Below the pieces are notes generated by a model. The model did not search any database. It was not told the origin of the DNA and was given only the letters and a program-made list of their open reading frames with translations. 64,000 nucleotides of DNA from CAZUGA01 sp964619885 (GTDB taxonomy: Bacteria; Pseudomonadota; Gammaproteobacteria; Methylococcales; UBA1147): positions 5,303 to 69,302 of the forward strand of contig CAZUGA010000022.1 of the NCBI GenBank assembly GCA_964619885.1. The letters run 5' to 3'. Below are positions 46,554 through 56,590 of this stretch, in pieces. The translations under genes were made by a program, and so were the position numbers. Position 1 is the stretch's first letter, and every line of letters begins with the position of its first letter.

Positions 46554-47462
46554 ATGACAAATTACAACTTAACACATTTGAATCAACTTGAGGCCGAAAG
46601 CATTCATATTATCCGTGAAGTTGCGGCAGAATTTGAACGCCCGGTCATGTTGTATTCGGTCGGCAAAGATTCTGCGGTAATGCTGCACTTGGCAATGAAA
46701 GCATTCCACCCCGGAAAACCGCCGTTCCCGTTGATGCACGTCGATACCACCTGGAAATTCCGTGAAATGATCAAATTCCGGGACCACTATATCAAGCAGC
46801 TGGGCCTAGAATTAATCGTACATATCAATCAAGAAGGCGTCGCACAAGGCATCGGACCATTTAGCCATGGCAGCAAGAAGCATACTGATGTCATGAAAAC
46901 CGAAGGTTTAAAACAAGCCTTGGATAAATACCGTTTCGACGCCGCGTTTGGTGGCGCGCGCCGTGACGAGGAAAAATCGCGGGCAAAAGAACGCGTCTAC
47001 TCATTTCGCGATAAAAACCACCGCTGGGACCCAAAAAATCAACGCCCGGAATTATGGAATATTTATAACGGAAAAATTGACAAAGGCGAAAGTATCCGTG
47101 TATTCCCGTTGTCTAATTGGACAGAACTGGACGTTTGGCAATATATACATCTTGAAAGTATTCCTATAGTTCCGCTTTATTTTGCGAAAGAACGCCCCGT
47201 GGTTCGCCGCGATGGAACGCTGATCATGGTAGATGACGACAGGATGCCAATCGAAGCGGGCGAAACCATTGAAAATAAAATGGTACGATTCAGAACATTG
47301 GGTTGTTACCCATTGACCGGAGCAGTGGAATCTACTGCATCGACGCTACCTGAGATTATTCAAGAAATGCTTTTAGCCAGAAGCTCTGAGCGTCAAGGGC
47401 GAGTCATCGATTTCGACCAGGCTGGCTCCATGGAACAGAAGAAACAAGAAGGCTATTTCTAG
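46554..47462 (+). CDS. cysD: Sulfate adenylyltransferase small subunit
   Basis: 302 residues from ATG 46554, the start that matches the family N-terminus (YNLTHLNQLEAESIHIIREV). The PP-loop is YSVGKDSAVML; later motifs include MHVDTTWKFREMIKFRD, FGGARRDEEKSRAKER and LGCYPLTGAVES. With CysN it makes adenylyl sulfate from ATP and sulfate in assimilation. The cysN gene follows after 91 bases. Confidence 0.97.
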   Translation: MTNYNLTHLNQLEAESIHIIREVAAEFERPVMLYSVGKDSAVMLHLAMKAFHPGKPPFPLMHVDTTWKFREMIKFRDHYIKQLGLELIVHINQEGVAQGIGPFSHGSKKHTDVMKTEGLKQALDKYRFDAAFGGARRDEEKSRAKERVYSFRDKNHRWDPKNQRPELWNIYNGKIDKGESIRVFPLSNWTELDVWQYIHLESIPIVPLYFAKERPVVRRDGTLIMVDDDRMPIEAGETIENKMVRFRTLGCYPLTGAVESTASTLPEIIQEMLLARSSERQGRVIDFDQAGSMEQKKQEGYF

Positions 47463-47553
47463 AAAGCAGCGCATTGCTCGGCAAGCAACCCGTTAACCAA
47501 TAATCTCGAACTTATAACCAAACCGCTTAGTTTGCGGTAAAACCGATAAATCT

Positions 47554-49203
47554 ATGTCTCACCAATCTGACCTTATCAGTACCGACATTGACGCCTATTT
47601 GGCTCAGCACGAACGCAAGGAACTGCTTCGTCTTTTAACCTGCGGTAGCGTTGACGACGGCAAAAGCACGCTGATCGGTCGACTGCTGCACGACTCCAAA
47701 ATGATCTATGAAGACCAGTTGGCGGCGGTCAAAGTAGACAGTGTTAAATCCGGTACTACAGGCGGAGAAATAGATCTGGCACTGTTGGTTGACGGTTTAC
47801 AGGCCGAACGAGAACAAGGCATTACCATAGATGTCGCTTACCGCTATTTTTCAACGTCAAAGCGCAAATTTATTATCGCCGATACGCCCGGTCACGAACA
47901 ATATACCCGAAATATGGCTACCGGCGCCTCAACTAGCGATCTCGCCATTATTCTTATCGATGCACGTTACGGCGTGATGACTCAAACCCGCAGGCATAGC
48001 TATATCGCTTCGCTATTGGGAATCAAGCACATTATCGTAGCGGTAAATAAAATGGATCTGGTCAATTTTGATGAAGACACCTATAGTCAAATTAAGTCCT
48101 ATTATTCCAAATTTTGCGAAAACCTTGAACTCCAAGATATACATTTCATCCCAATATCGGCATTAAATGGCGATAACGTCGTCACATTGAGCGATAACAC
48201 ACCCTGGTATTCCGGGAGCCAACCGCTCATGGACATCCTCGAAACCATAGAAATTGCCAGCGACCGGAATTTGATCGACATGCGCTTCCCAGTTCAATAC
48301 GTCAATCGGCCCAATTTGGATTTTCGCGGGTACTGTGGCTCAGTCGCGTCTGGAATCATACGCAAAGGCGATAAAGTAACGGTGCTTCCGTCTGGAAAAA
48401 CCAGCACCGTCGCTTCGATTGTGACCTACCAAGGTGAAATAGAAGAAGCCTTCCCACCGTTGGCAGTTACCGTCACGCTAACAGACGAAATAGACGTCAG
48501 CCGGGGAGATCTAATATGCCGTGTTGACAACGTCCCGGCCGTGTCAGACCATTGCGATGCGAAGATTGTCTGGATGACCGATTCGCCAATGCTACCGGGC
48601 AAGGAATACTATATTAAGCAAGGTAACAGAACTATTACCGGCTCGATTTCCCAGGTGCGCCACCGCACCGATGTCAACACCTTGCAACATTTTTCCGCAG
48701 ACCGATTAAACCTGAACGAAATTGGCTTGTGTGAAGTCAATTTAAACGCCCCTATTTCGATGGATCCTTACAAAACCATCAAAGGAACTGGTGCTTTCGT
48801 CATAATAGACCGTTTAACCAATGTAACGGTTGGCGCTGGAATGATTGTGTCCGAATCTACAAATCAAGGTGAATTTCGCAAGGTCACGTTGCAAGACCGG
48901 TCGGCCAGATTCGGCCAAAAACCAGTAACAATTTGGATTTGTGGCGATAACAATCTTGAGGCGGGCTACCATTTAGAACGGAATCTATTCAACAACGGAC
49001 ATGCCAGCTCTGTACTGACGGGACTCGGATCGGTCGAAGAAATCCAGCAGGCTGCTCGCTTCATAGTCGATGCAGGATTAATCTGCATCTGCCCGTGCGA
49101 CGGCGCAGCGCCGGATAGCAAAGACGACGCCAGTTTGGTATTTTCCTCCACTGACGACATCTTGACCAAACTCAAAGAAAACCAAATCCTGGGCGAAAAT
49201 TAA
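47554..49203 (+). CDS. cysN: Sulfate adenylyltransferase large subunit (GTPase)
   Basis: 549 residues. EF-Tu-like GTPase motifs: G1 GSVDDGKSTLIGRLL, G3 DTPGHEQYTRNMATGAS and G4 NKMDL; two beta-barrel domains follow (VQYVNRPNLDFRGYCGSVAS). A short C-terminal extension (about 450-549) contains WICGDNNLEAGYHLERNLF, which resembles the start of an APS-kinase module but lacks a kinase P-loop (GDNNLEAG replaces GLSGSGKS). It may be a degenerate CysC remnant. GTP hydrolysis drives sulfate activation by CysD. Confidence 0.93.
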   Translation: MSHQSDLISTDIDAYLAQHERKELLRLLTCGSVDDGKSTLIGRLLHDSKMIYEDQLAAVKVDSVKSGTTGGEIDLALLVDGLQAEREQGITIDVAYRYFSTSKRKFIIADTPGHEQYTRNMATGASTSDLAIILIDARYGVMTQTRRHSYIASLLGIKHIIVAVNKMDLVNFDEDTYSQIKSYYSKFCENLELQDIHFIPISALNGDNVVTLSDNTPWYSGSQPLMDILETIEIASDRNLIDMRFPVQYVNRPNLDFRGYCGSVASGIIRKGDKVTVLPSGKTSTVASIVTYQGEIEEAFPPLAVTVTLTDEIDVSRGDLICRVDNVPAVSDHCDAKIVWMTDSPMLPGKEYYIKQGNRTITGSISQVRHRTDVNTLQHFSADRLNLNEIGLCEVNLNAPISMDPYKTIKGTGAFVIIDRLTNVTVGAGMIVSESTNQGEFRKVTLQDRSARFGQKPVTIWICGDNNLEAGYHLERNLFNNGHASSVLTGLGSVEEIQQAARFIVDAGLICICPCDGAAPDSKDDASLVFSSTDDILTKLKENQILGEN

Positions 49204-49351
49204 AGCCTGTTCGAAATCTTGCGAATACCCACATCATGGCGCCCAAATAAACCCTGACCAACACTTTTTGGAGCATCGTGACGTTAACACAGTTCTTTAG
49301 AACAACCATTTGAATTCGGATTCCACAAGCCCATCACGGATTTTAATTTTT

Positions 49352-51646
49352 TCAATCACTGTAAAAGTGAAAATATCTGCGATTTACTTTACGAAATAGC
49401 AACGGCCAAGATTCAGCACTTAACTCCCCGAGATTCACCTGTATTGCTCCATAATCCGCAGTATTCAACACCTTTACACCCGAGCCGATCAATCTATCTA
49501 AAACCCTTTGTCGAGGAAATTTGTAGCGATTTTTGTAGCCCGCCGAAACCATACCGTATTCCGCGCCTACCACATCAAGAAAAGCGGCTGTAGATGAAGT
49601 ATTGCTCCCGTGGTGCGGAACGACCAGATATCTGCTTTGTAATTTTTCTCCGTAAACATTGACCAGTACTGACTCAGCTTTGGATTCGATATCACCGGTC
49701 AAAAGCAGACGATCTCCATACGCCGCCATAACTTGTAAAACACAAGAATTCTCGTTCTCTTCACCGTTGAGAAATCGAATTGGCGACAGAACTCGAAATT
49801 CAACCCCATCCCATCGCCAAACCTGACCAGCTCGGCAAACTTTTGCTGGCGCCCATGTTATTTGACTGGGCACACTGGTATAAATCTGGGAAATTTCTAA
49901 TTCTTTAGCCAATGATCGTGCACCTCCTATATGATCATTATCACCATGGCTTATGACCAACAAATCGATTTGCTTTATACCCTGCTTTCGTAGAAAAGGG
50001 ATAATCACCGCCGAACCCATATCGAAAGTTTCACTGAACCGCGCGCCGGTATCGAATACCAAGCTATGTTGGTGCGTCTGGACAACCGCAGCAAGCCCCT
50101 GCCCTACATCGAGTAACGTAAATTTCGCGGTTCCGAATTCAGGACGGTTTGATCCTGGAAAACATAGAGGCAATAGCGCCACCAAGCCCAACCAACGCGC
50201 GGGTAACCCCTTGGGCATAAATAAGATGGCTATTCCGAATATAGCAACAAATAAAACCCAAATTGGCGGTTGCGGCAGGGACCAATCTGCATACGAGGTT
50301 TTCGACATCCAATCCAACGCGATCCATACGAATCGCAACACCAACTCCGCAAACCGCAGAATTGCATGACCTATGTCGGGCAAGCAAAATAACAATCCTG
50401 TCCCAAGTAAACTCGCTGGAACGACGACCAAACCGACCACGGGTATCGCAAACAAATTAGTAATGGGTGCAATCAACGAAAACTGCTGGAAATAAAGTAA
50501 CAGCAGCGGCACCAAACCGACAGCAGTAACCATTGGGATACGAACCGACCCAAGCCATCCCCGGCTCGCTCCTATCCGGCCAGAGACAACATAGGCAATG
50601 ACCCCTACGGCAGCAAATGACAACCAGAATCCGGCCGATAATACAGCCAATGGATCCAGTAAAACAATCAAAAACAGCGCGATCGCGATACTACGCATCG
50701 CCACAAGTTTCCGCTGACACAACACACCACCCATGACCACTAAAACCATGATCAAGGCACGTTGGGTTGGTAAGGAGAATCCTGCCAGCGCGGCGTAGAA
50801 GGTCGCAAACGCGATGGACCCCACCGCACCAATCACCGGTGGAGCAACATTCATTGATCCGAACCGGGCCCACCCCGACTTGAAGATAAAAAAACCAAAT
50901 CCAGCAACCAGTCCAATATGTAAGCCCGAAATAGCAATTAAATGTGCGGTACCGGTGCTCCTTAAGGTACGCCATTGTTCGGCGCTAATCTCATCTCTAA
51001 CACCTATCACCAGAGCCTTTATTAAACCGCGCATTCCGCTCCCTGGTAACGCTTCGTCAATCTGTACGGCTACCTTTTGTCGCCATCGATTGGGTTGATA
51101 CCAACGCGATTCTCGACTCAGTAATTCATTGTTTTTCGATGCCTTAACATAACCGGTGGCCCGATACCTGTTTAGATACAACCATTTTTCGTAATCGAAG
51201 CCGGCATCATTAAAATTCCCGTGCGGTCGTTTTAAACGCAGTTCAAGACGCCAGCGATCCCCGGTTTCAACCTTCGCCGAGGCGGAATACCAGCTAATTC
51301 TGACTTTAGCAGCGACTTGATCCCCAGGGACACCCAAAATTTCATCTATTTCGAACCCAAACCGAACGCCACGGTCGAAGTAGCTGGGCAATCCCATTAC
51401 ACGCCCTGTTACAATCAGATTGGTTCCTTCCAACGAAGGATCGAGCCTATCGCTCAATACATAACAGGAAAAGATGTAGGCCCATAGATAACCGAACAGA
51501 AACCAAGAAAAATAGCGTAATTTAGGATATTTGAAACCGAAAACACCTACAAAAAATACCGGAAACAACCAGACAGGATCGGGCAAGCTTGAACACTGAT
51601 GCAGCGCAACCACGCCGGCGATAAACGAAAATGCGACAGCGATCAT
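49352..51646 (-). CDS. comEC: DNA internalisation protein ComEC/Rec2
   Basis: 764 residues. An N-terminal soluble OB-like domain (DUF4131) and a competence membrane domain with LIKALVIGVRDEISAEQWRT and STGTAHLIAISGLHIGLVAG come first. A C-terminal metallo-beta-lactamase-like domain has LLVISHGDNDHIGGARSL and LVVPHHGSNTSSTAAFL. It forms the inner-membrane channel for transforming DNA. Length and motifs are complete. Flanked by cysN and a DUF2062 gene. Confidence 0.95.
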   Translation of the reverse strand: MIAVAFSFIAGVVALHQCSSLPDPVWLFPVFFVGVFGFKYPKLRYFSWFLFGYLWAYIFSCYVLSDRLDPSLEGTNLIVTGRVMGLPSYFDRGVRFGFEIDEILGVPGDQVAAKVRISWYSASAKVETGDRWRLELRLKRPHGNFNDAGFDYEKWLYLNRYRATGYVKASKNNELLSRESRWYQPNRWRQKVAVQIDEALPGSGMRGLIKALVIGVRDEISAEQWRTLRSTGTAHLIAISGLHIGLVAGFGFFIFKSGWARFGSMNVAPPVIGAVGSIAFATFYAALAGFSLPTQRALIMVLVVMGGVLCQRKLVAMRSIAIALFLIVLLDPLAVLSAGFWLSFAAVGVIAYVVSGRIGASRGWLGSVRIPMVTAVGLVPLLLLYFQQFSLIAPITNLFAIPVVGLVVVPASLLGTGLLFCLPDIGHAILRFAELVLRFVWIALDWMSKTSYADWSLPQPPIWVLFVAIFGIAILFMPKGLPARWLGLVALLPLCFPGSNRPEFGTAKFTLLDVGQGLAAVVQTHQHSLVFDTGARFSETFDMGSAVIIPFLRKQGIKQIDLLVISHGDNDHIGGARSLAKELEISQIYTSVPSQITWAPAKVCRAGQVWRWDGVEFRVLSPIRFLNGEENENSCVLQVMAAYGDRLLLTGDIESKAESVLVNVYGEKLQSRYLVVPHHGSNTSSTAAFLDVVGAEYGMVSAGYKNRYKFPRQRVLDRLIGSGVKVLNTADYGAIQVNLGELSAESWPLLFRKVNRRYFHFYSD

Positions 51647-52037
51647 TTTGCTCTGCAGACAACAATTTGGTTATCGTTGAGAAAACACCAATTTTTGTAC
51701 GCCCTTGATTTTTTGCTCTCACGCTCCAATGAAATTGCTGATATAAAAAGACTACTAATATGAAAACAGTCGTTTTTTTCGACAATACAACAAACATTCA
51801 TGTCCACAACTTAAATTATTAATGCATGGGTAGCCAAGTTACGGATGAATGCCACTGATTTACGTTACGAAATTATGCGCGTCGAAACGATGACAGTCAC
51901 CGTGCAATATTTCGCGAGCGCATAAATAACCATTTATAGTGGAAATCCAAAGTTCATAGTTGAACTACAGCAACTATGATTTAACCAAAGACAACTAAGA
52001 ATCCCATACTTGTAGTAATTAGACGAACAGTTCGCAA
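51647..52037. other. Divergent intergenic region between comEC and DUF2062 gene
   Basis: About 390 bases, AT-rich, carrying both divergent promoters. No small gene, RNA or clear operator was recognised. Confidence 0.5.
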
Positions 52038-52556
52038 ATGCCAAGAAAATTAATTCAACGTTTCCTACCCGATCACAAAACGATCAAAGAGCACAAAAAA
52101 TTACAGTTTTTGGGTGAACATCTCAGCGACCCCAACCTATGGCATTTGAATCGGCATTCAGTCTCGAAAGCCTTTGCAATTGGACTATTTGCCGCATGGC
52201 TCCCAACCCTTGGACAATTTGTTATCGCCGCAATCGGCGCAATACTATTCCGTGGAAATATGCCCATATCGGTCGTGTTGGTGCTGATTACCAACCCGTT
52301 TACCTCTCCCCCGATGTTTTATTTTGCCTATAGAGTAGGTGTTTGGACTTTAGGTCTACCCACGAGCTTGGATAAACTTGATGCCAGCTTTGACGGCCTA
52401 ATGTCCGTCCTCAGTACGGTTTGGCAACCGTTCTTGCTGGGATGTTTAATGCTTAGTGTAGTTTCAGCAGTTTCAGGATTCTTCGCGGTTAAGATTATTT
52501 GGCGTGTTTCGGTGGCTTACAATTGGAGACAGCGCAAAATAGGGCGGACTTCGTGA
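52038..52556 (+). CDS. DUF2062 domain membrane protein
   Basis: 172 residues. The N-terminal positively charged start (MPRKLIQRFLPDHKTIKEHK) and LWHLNRHSVSKAFAIGLFAA, then the PITNPFTSPPMFYFAYRVG-like segment (here VLITNPFTSPPMFYFAYRVG), are the DUF2062 hallmarks. Three or four membrane helices follow. Function unknown; often found beside comEC and lol genes in gammaproteobacteria, as here. Confidence 0.9.
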   Translation: MPRKLIQRFLPDHKTIKEHKKLQFLGEHLSDPNLWHLNRHSVSKAFAIGLFAAWLPTLGQFVIAAIGAILFRGNMPISVVLVLITNPFTSPPMFYFAYRVGVWTLGLPTSLDKLDASFDGLMSVLSTVWQPFLLGCLMLSVVSAVSGFFAVKIIWRVSVAYNWRQRKIGRTS

Positions 52557-52627
52557 ATCGCTAAAATCTGTCAGATCAAGAAGCGCCTTAAGAGATACTG
52601 GCACACCCCGGCTCTATAAATTCTAAG

Positions 52628-53311
52628 TCAAACCGGCACGAAACATCCGTCTTCGAGATGCAGCACAACGTCCATTCGCCTTGCTAGTACATCATCATGC
52701 GTGACGATTAGGAAACTGATATGGAATTCCTGATTGAGTTCCAACATCAATTCATAGATATGCTCAGCAGTCTTACTATCCAGATTTCCGGTCGGCTCAT
52801 CAGCCAATACGCAACGCGGTTGATTTACCAACGCTCGGGCTATGGCTGCACGCTGCCGCTCACCACCGGACAATTCTCCGGGTTTATGACTCACGCGTTC
52901 GCCGAGCCCAACCCGCCGCAGCATTGCTTCTGCTTTGTCTTTAGCAATCTGCACAGGTTCACCGCGAATCAATAAAGGCATACTCACATTCTCCAACGCG
53001 GTAAACTCCCCGAGGAGATGATGGAATTGGTAAACAAAGCCCAACGACCGGTTTCTCAGCTCGCCCAATTTTCTCGCGCTAAGGCCACGCAGATTCACAT
53101 TATCCAATTCAATTGTTCCGCTGGTGGGTTCGTCCAAACCGCCAAGCAAATGCAACAACGTGCTTTTACCCGACCCCGAGGCTCCCATAACAGCGACTCG
53201 TTCGCCAGCTCGAACTGACATATCAACGTCCTTCAGCACGTCGACGTTAAGCCCACCTTCGGTAAAGCTTTTATTTAAACCCCGGCAGCTTAGAACTATT
53301 TCACTATTCAT
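52628..53311 (-). CDS. lolD: Lipoprotein-releasing ABC transporter ATPase
   Basis: 227 residues from ATG 53311 (MNSEIVLSCRGLNKSFTEGG), the family start; the frame is open further upstream inside lolC. Walker A GASGSGKST, signature LSGGERQRAAIARALVNQP, Walker B CVLADEPTGNLD and VTHDDVLARRMD are complete. With the LolC/E permease it releases lipoproteins from the inner membrane to LolA. Overlaps the permease gene by 8 bases. Confidence 0.96.
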   Translation of the reverse strand: MNSEIVLSCRGLNKSFTEGGLNVDVLKDVDMSVRAGERVAVMGASGSGKSTLLHLLGGLDEPTSGTIELDNVNLRGLSARKLGELRNRSLGFVYQFHHLLGEFTALENVSMPLLIRGEPVQIAKDKAEAMLRRVGLGERVSHKPGELSGGERQRAAIARALVNQPRCVLADEPTGNLDSKTAEHIYELMLELNQEFHISFLIVTHDDVLARRMDVVLHLEDGCFVPV

Positions 53312-54551
53312 AGCGCAATACTTCCGCCGGTTTAATACGGGAGGCCTGCCAGGCGGGGTAAAGAGTAGCACCCAATGCAAGAAATAATGCCATGCCGGCT
53401 ATTTGATAAACGTCGGTCCAGACCAGTTTGGACGGCAATTCGCTGATGTAATAAACATCCGGCGCTAAAAACTGCACACCAAAGAATTGTTCAATTGCCG
53501 GCACAATTTTTTCTACATTAAGCGCCAAAGCTACACCGCCAATAACCCCCAACAATGTTCCTATTATCCCAATAATGGCGCCAAGTATGATGAAAATACC
53601 CATCACCGACATCGGCGTTAAACCTTGAGTACGCAGGATCGCAATATCCCCTTGTTTATCGGTAACCACCATAACCAGGGTCGAAACGATATTAAATGCT
53701 GCAACCGCTACAATCAGCAGCAAAATAATGAACATCACGCGCTTTTCCGTTTTGATTGCTCGAAAAAAATTGCTGTGCACGCGTGTCCAATCATTAACGC
53801 GAATACCGCCGGACAAACTGCTCGCCAAATCTGCGGTTACCTGGGGTGCTTCAAACAAATCCGTCAATTTCAGTCGCAGACCCGAAACAGCATTTCCCAA
53901 ACGGTACAGTTTGGCGGCATCCGCCAAATGGATTAGCGCAAGATTGCGATCGTACTCGTACATCCCCACTTTAAAAATTCCGGTCACGGTAAACCGGCGC
54001 AATCGCGGCAATATTCCGGCTGGAGTGGAATTTATCTGAGGTGTTATCACGGTGACCTTGTCGCCGATTCTAACCCCTAAATGGTTGGCCAGCTCATTGC
54101 CCAATACAATGTTGTACTGCCCCGCCACCAACGAATCCATATCGCCTTTGATCAAATTTTTTGAGACCTCCGAAACCTTGGGTTCCTGGTCCGGTAACAC
54201 ACCGCGCAGCAATGAACCGCTAACACGCCGCCCCGCATTCAACATAATTTGCCCGCGAATAAATGGCGCCCAACCAACGACACGCTCATCCGTTTCTAAT
54301 TCCCCATCGTAGGCGTGCCAATCATTCAAAGACCCATTCCAACCGGTAATTGTCGCGTGCGATGTCATCCCCAGTATTCGTTCACGAAGTTCAGCTTCAA
54401 AGCCGTTCATCACCGACAACACTGTAATCAACGCAGTAACCCCCAACGCGATCCCCAGCACTGAGGTTAGGGTTATAAACGATATGAATCGGGTCCGGCG
54501 TTTGGCGCGCGTGTAGCGCAAGCCGATAAATAGGACTAGAGGTTTAAACAT
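53304..54551 (-). CDS. lolC: Lipoprotein-releasing ABC transporter permease (LolC/LolE)
   Basis: 415 residues, four membrane helices with a large periplasmic loop after the first. MFKPLVLFIGLRYTRAKRRT is the conserved start, followed by SVLGIALGVTALITVLSVMNGF. The C-terminal helices contain DIAILRTQGLTPMSVMGIFI and ALFLALGATLYPAWQASRIKPAEVLRY (given here as separate family hallmarks). Only one permease is encoded, so a homodimeric LolF-like arrangement or a second gene elsewhere is possible. Confidence 0.93.
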   Translation of the reverse strand: MFKPLVLFIGLRYTRAKRRTRFISFITLTSVLGIALGVTALITVLSVMNGFEAELRERILGMTSHATITGWNGSLNDWHAYDGELETDERVVGWAPFIRGQIMLNAGRRVSGSLLRGVLPDQEPKVSEVSKNLIKGDMDSLVAGQYNIVLGNELANHLGVRIGDKVTVITPQINSTPAGILPRLRRFTVTGIFKVGMYEYDRNLALIHLADAAKLYRLGNAVSGLRLKLTDLFEAPQVTADLASSLSGGIRVNDWTRVHSNFFRAIKTEKRVMFIILLLIVAVAAFNIVSTLVMVVTDKQGDIAILRTQGLTPMSVMGIFIILGAIIGIIGTLLGVIGGVALALNVEKIVPAIEQFFGVQFLAPDVYYISELPSKLVWTDVYQIAGMALFLALGATLYPAWQASRIKPAEVLRYE

Positions 54552-54784
54552 GGCGGCCGATTAAACCACAAATGCCGCCAAGCAGCTATTTAATCTTGTA
54601 GGCAAGATTTTGTAACGCCACACACGACACTACTATTGAAGCTTTTGACTTTGACAAACTATATAGGAGCTAGATCTAAGCGGGCTGATGCAACACAAGA
54701 AATGAACGAGAAACTATAGGTTCAGTCGCATTTTTCGAGTCAGTATGAATTCAACAGTGTATTGTCGTCAAAATTTTGGGATAT

Positions 54785-55204
54785 TTACGGAGTTCGACAC
54801 TCTGCACAAAGCCCATAAAGATATAAGCAATGATCGGTAAGCTCGTAGCCTAAATTATCGCTAATCTCGTTCTGACGCACCTCGATAACTTCATCTTTGA
54901 ATTCATCGACACGGCCACATTTAACGCACACGATATGATCGTGGTGATCACCTCGATTTAGCTCAAAAACCGAATTTCCACCCTCAAAATGGTGGCGGGT
55001 CACCAAACCTGCGGCTTCAAACTGGGTTAACACACGGTACACCGTCGCTAGACCTATTTCTTCCCCTTCGTCGAGTAAATTTTTATATACTTTTTCAGCG
55101 GTTAAATGGCGTTCCGAAAACTGCTTATGCTCCAGCATTTCCAGAATTTTTACCCGCGGCAGCGTAACCTTTAAACCTGCATTTCGAATATCTTGACTTT
55201 CCAA
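54785..55204 (-). CDS. fur: Ferric uptake regulator
   Basis: 139 residues. The winged-helix domain begins DIRNAGLKVTLPRVKILEML with EIGLATVYRVLTQFEAAGLV as the recognition region. The metal-binding domain has GDHHDHIVCVKCG (structural/regulatory His and Cys) and a C-terminal CLYLYGLCAEC. It represses iron-uptake genes with Fe2+. Divergent from bamE, the usual gammaproteobacterial neighbour; the 88-base gap shows no clear Fur box to my eye. Confidence 0.96.
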   Translation of the reverse strand: MESQDIRNAGLKVTLPRVKILEMLEHKQFSERHLTAEKVYKNLLDEGEEIGLATVYRVLTQFEAAGLVTRHHFEGGNSVFELNRGDHHDHIVCVKCGRVDEFKDEVIEVRQNEISDNLGYELTDHCLYLYGLCAECRTP

Positions 55205-55292
55205 CCCAGCGCCTCCAAAAAGCGTGTCTTGCTCCTAACTATCAGGTATGATTAAGGCTTGAATTTTCCTCGAAACATTCTTTGTTAGTTTC

Positions 55293-55712
55293 ATGCCCAA
55301 GCATCTCATCTTTATCGCTTGCATTGCAAGTCTGTTTTTATCCGGCTGTATCTATAAATTGGATATCCAACAGGGAAATATAGTAACCCAGGAAATGATC
55401 GATCAACTCGAACCCAATATGAACAAAAGACAGGTTCGTTATGTCATGGGGACGCCGTTGTTGATTGATGTGTTTCACCAGGATCGTTGGGATTATATTT
55501 TTTCATTTCAACCCGGCGGCGAAGTGCGTGAGCAAAAAAGGATTTCTTTACTTTTCAATGATGAAAGACTCGCCGGAATTCAAGGCGATTTTCGCCCGTC
55601 CAATGAACCTCCGCCCGAAGTTACCGAAGAAACCAATGTGATCGTACCCGAACGTGTCATTGAGAAAACCATGTGGGAAAAAATCACTGGCTTGTTCTCG
55701 TGGGACGAATAG
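55293..55712 (+). CDS. bamE: Outer-membrane assembly lipoprotein BamE (SmpA)
   Basis: 139 residues. Signal peptide with lipobox LFLSGC gives the N-terminal acyl anchor. The core has YKLDIQQGNIVTQEMIDQLE, PNMNKRQVRYVMGTPLLIDV and DRWDYIFSFQPGG, standard BamE motifs. The C-terminal ~40 residues are variable. It stabilises the BAM complex that inserts outer-membrane proteins. Confidence 0.96.
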   Translation: MPKHLIFIACIASLFLSGCIYKLDIQQGNIVTQEMIDQLEPNMNKRQVRYVMGTPLLIDVFHQDRWDYIFSFQPGGEVREQKRISLLFNDERLAGIQGDFRPSNEPPPEVTEETNVIVPERVIEKTMWEKITGLFSWDE

Positions 55713-55770
55713 CAATCAATCATTATTAAGTAGGGCAACTCTTAGAAACTCGGCAAATCGAATCGCCGTG

Positions 55771-56079
55771 CTAGCAGGCGCGGTTAGACGTTGATTTTTC
55801 GGCGCGCCGACGCCGGGCTATTTTAGGATCGGTGCACAGCGGTCGATAAATTTCTATTCGATCACCTTCGCGCAACACCCTATCCAATGGGCAACGCGCT
55901 CCAAAAATACCCACCGTGTTACGCTCTAGATCTATCTCTGTAAAACGTTGAAGAACCCCCGATTCCCGGATAGCTTCTTCAACAGTGATGCCCTCATCCA
56001 AGGTTAAACTCATTAATATTTGCTCATCCTGCCGCGCATAACCCAATTCGATGTTGATCGGGCCCGCTCTAGTTTTCAT
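55771..56079 (-). CDS. rnfH: RnfH family ubiquitin-like protein
   Basis: 102 residues: INIELGYARQDEQILMSLTL, GITVEEAIRESGVL, VGIFGARCPLDRVLREGDRI and the final EIYRPLCTDPKIARRRRAEK, the typical RnfH/DUF167-like beta-grasp pattern. It overlaps the ratA gene by 11 bases. The function of RnfH is not established; its pairing with ratA is widely conserved. Confidence 0.93.
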   Translation of the reverse strand: MKTRAGPINIELGYARQDEQILMSLTLDEGITVEEAIRESGVLQRFTEIDLERNTVGIFGARCPLDRVLREGDRIEIYRPLCTDPKIARRRRAEKSTSNRAC

Positions 56080-56503
56080 AAAGGTCTTTCGCCCGTTGGC
56101 TGAACGCTACCACCATCGCATTACAAATCTGACTAAACACCGCACCGAAAGCCAGATTTTTCAATCGATTTCTAAGCTCGAATTCTAAATCCAATTCAAC
56201 CTTGCTGGCGTCATCCCGCAACGGCGTAAAAGTCCAAATCCCGTCCATCGAATCAAAAGGACCGTCGATAAGATTCATATACATCTTGTCCTTCCCGCGG
56301 TGGGTATTGCGGGTCGTAAACGACTTGTTGAAGCCGCTCTTGGCGATATCCAGAGTCGCTTCAACCAACCCTTCTTCTCGTACTAGTATTTTGCTCGACC
56401 GGCACCACGGCAAAAACTTGGGATAAGATTCGATATCGTCTACCAAATCGAACATCAACGGGGCCGGATAACGCGTCAATACGCTACGCTGAATCTTGGT
56501 CAT
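56069..56503 (-). CDS. ratA: RatA/COQ10-like START-domain protein
   Basis: 144 residues. The polyketide cyclase/START fold has VLTRYPAPLMFDLVDDIESY, PKFLPWCRSSKIL, VEATLDIAKSGFNKSFTTRN and a C-terminal helix with AMVVAFSQRAKDLYEN. Proposed roles in the family are ubiquinone handling (COQ10-like) or ribosome-association inhibition (RatA); sequence cannot separate them. Just upstream of and overlapping rnfH. Confidence 0.92.
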   Translation of the reverse strand: MTKIQRSVLTRYPAPLMFDLVDDIESYPKFLPWCRSSKILVREEGLVEATLDIAKSGFNKSFTTRNTHRGKDKMYMNLIDGPFDSMDGIWTFTPLRDDASKVELDLEFELRNRLKNLAFGAVFSQICNAMVVAFSQRAKDLYEN

Positions 56504-56590
56504 TGCTGGTTTGTTAATTACCGCGTGGGATATTTATTGACAATGAACAACAAAGAAAGCTCTGAATATCTGCGAAAATTTTACTTAACC

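Noticed and set aside
55720..55770. Third copy of the 17-base promoter box near 55729 (TTAAGTAGGGCA)
   Set aside because: Only AAGTAGGG is shared; the AACCC arm is absent, and it lies after bamE.
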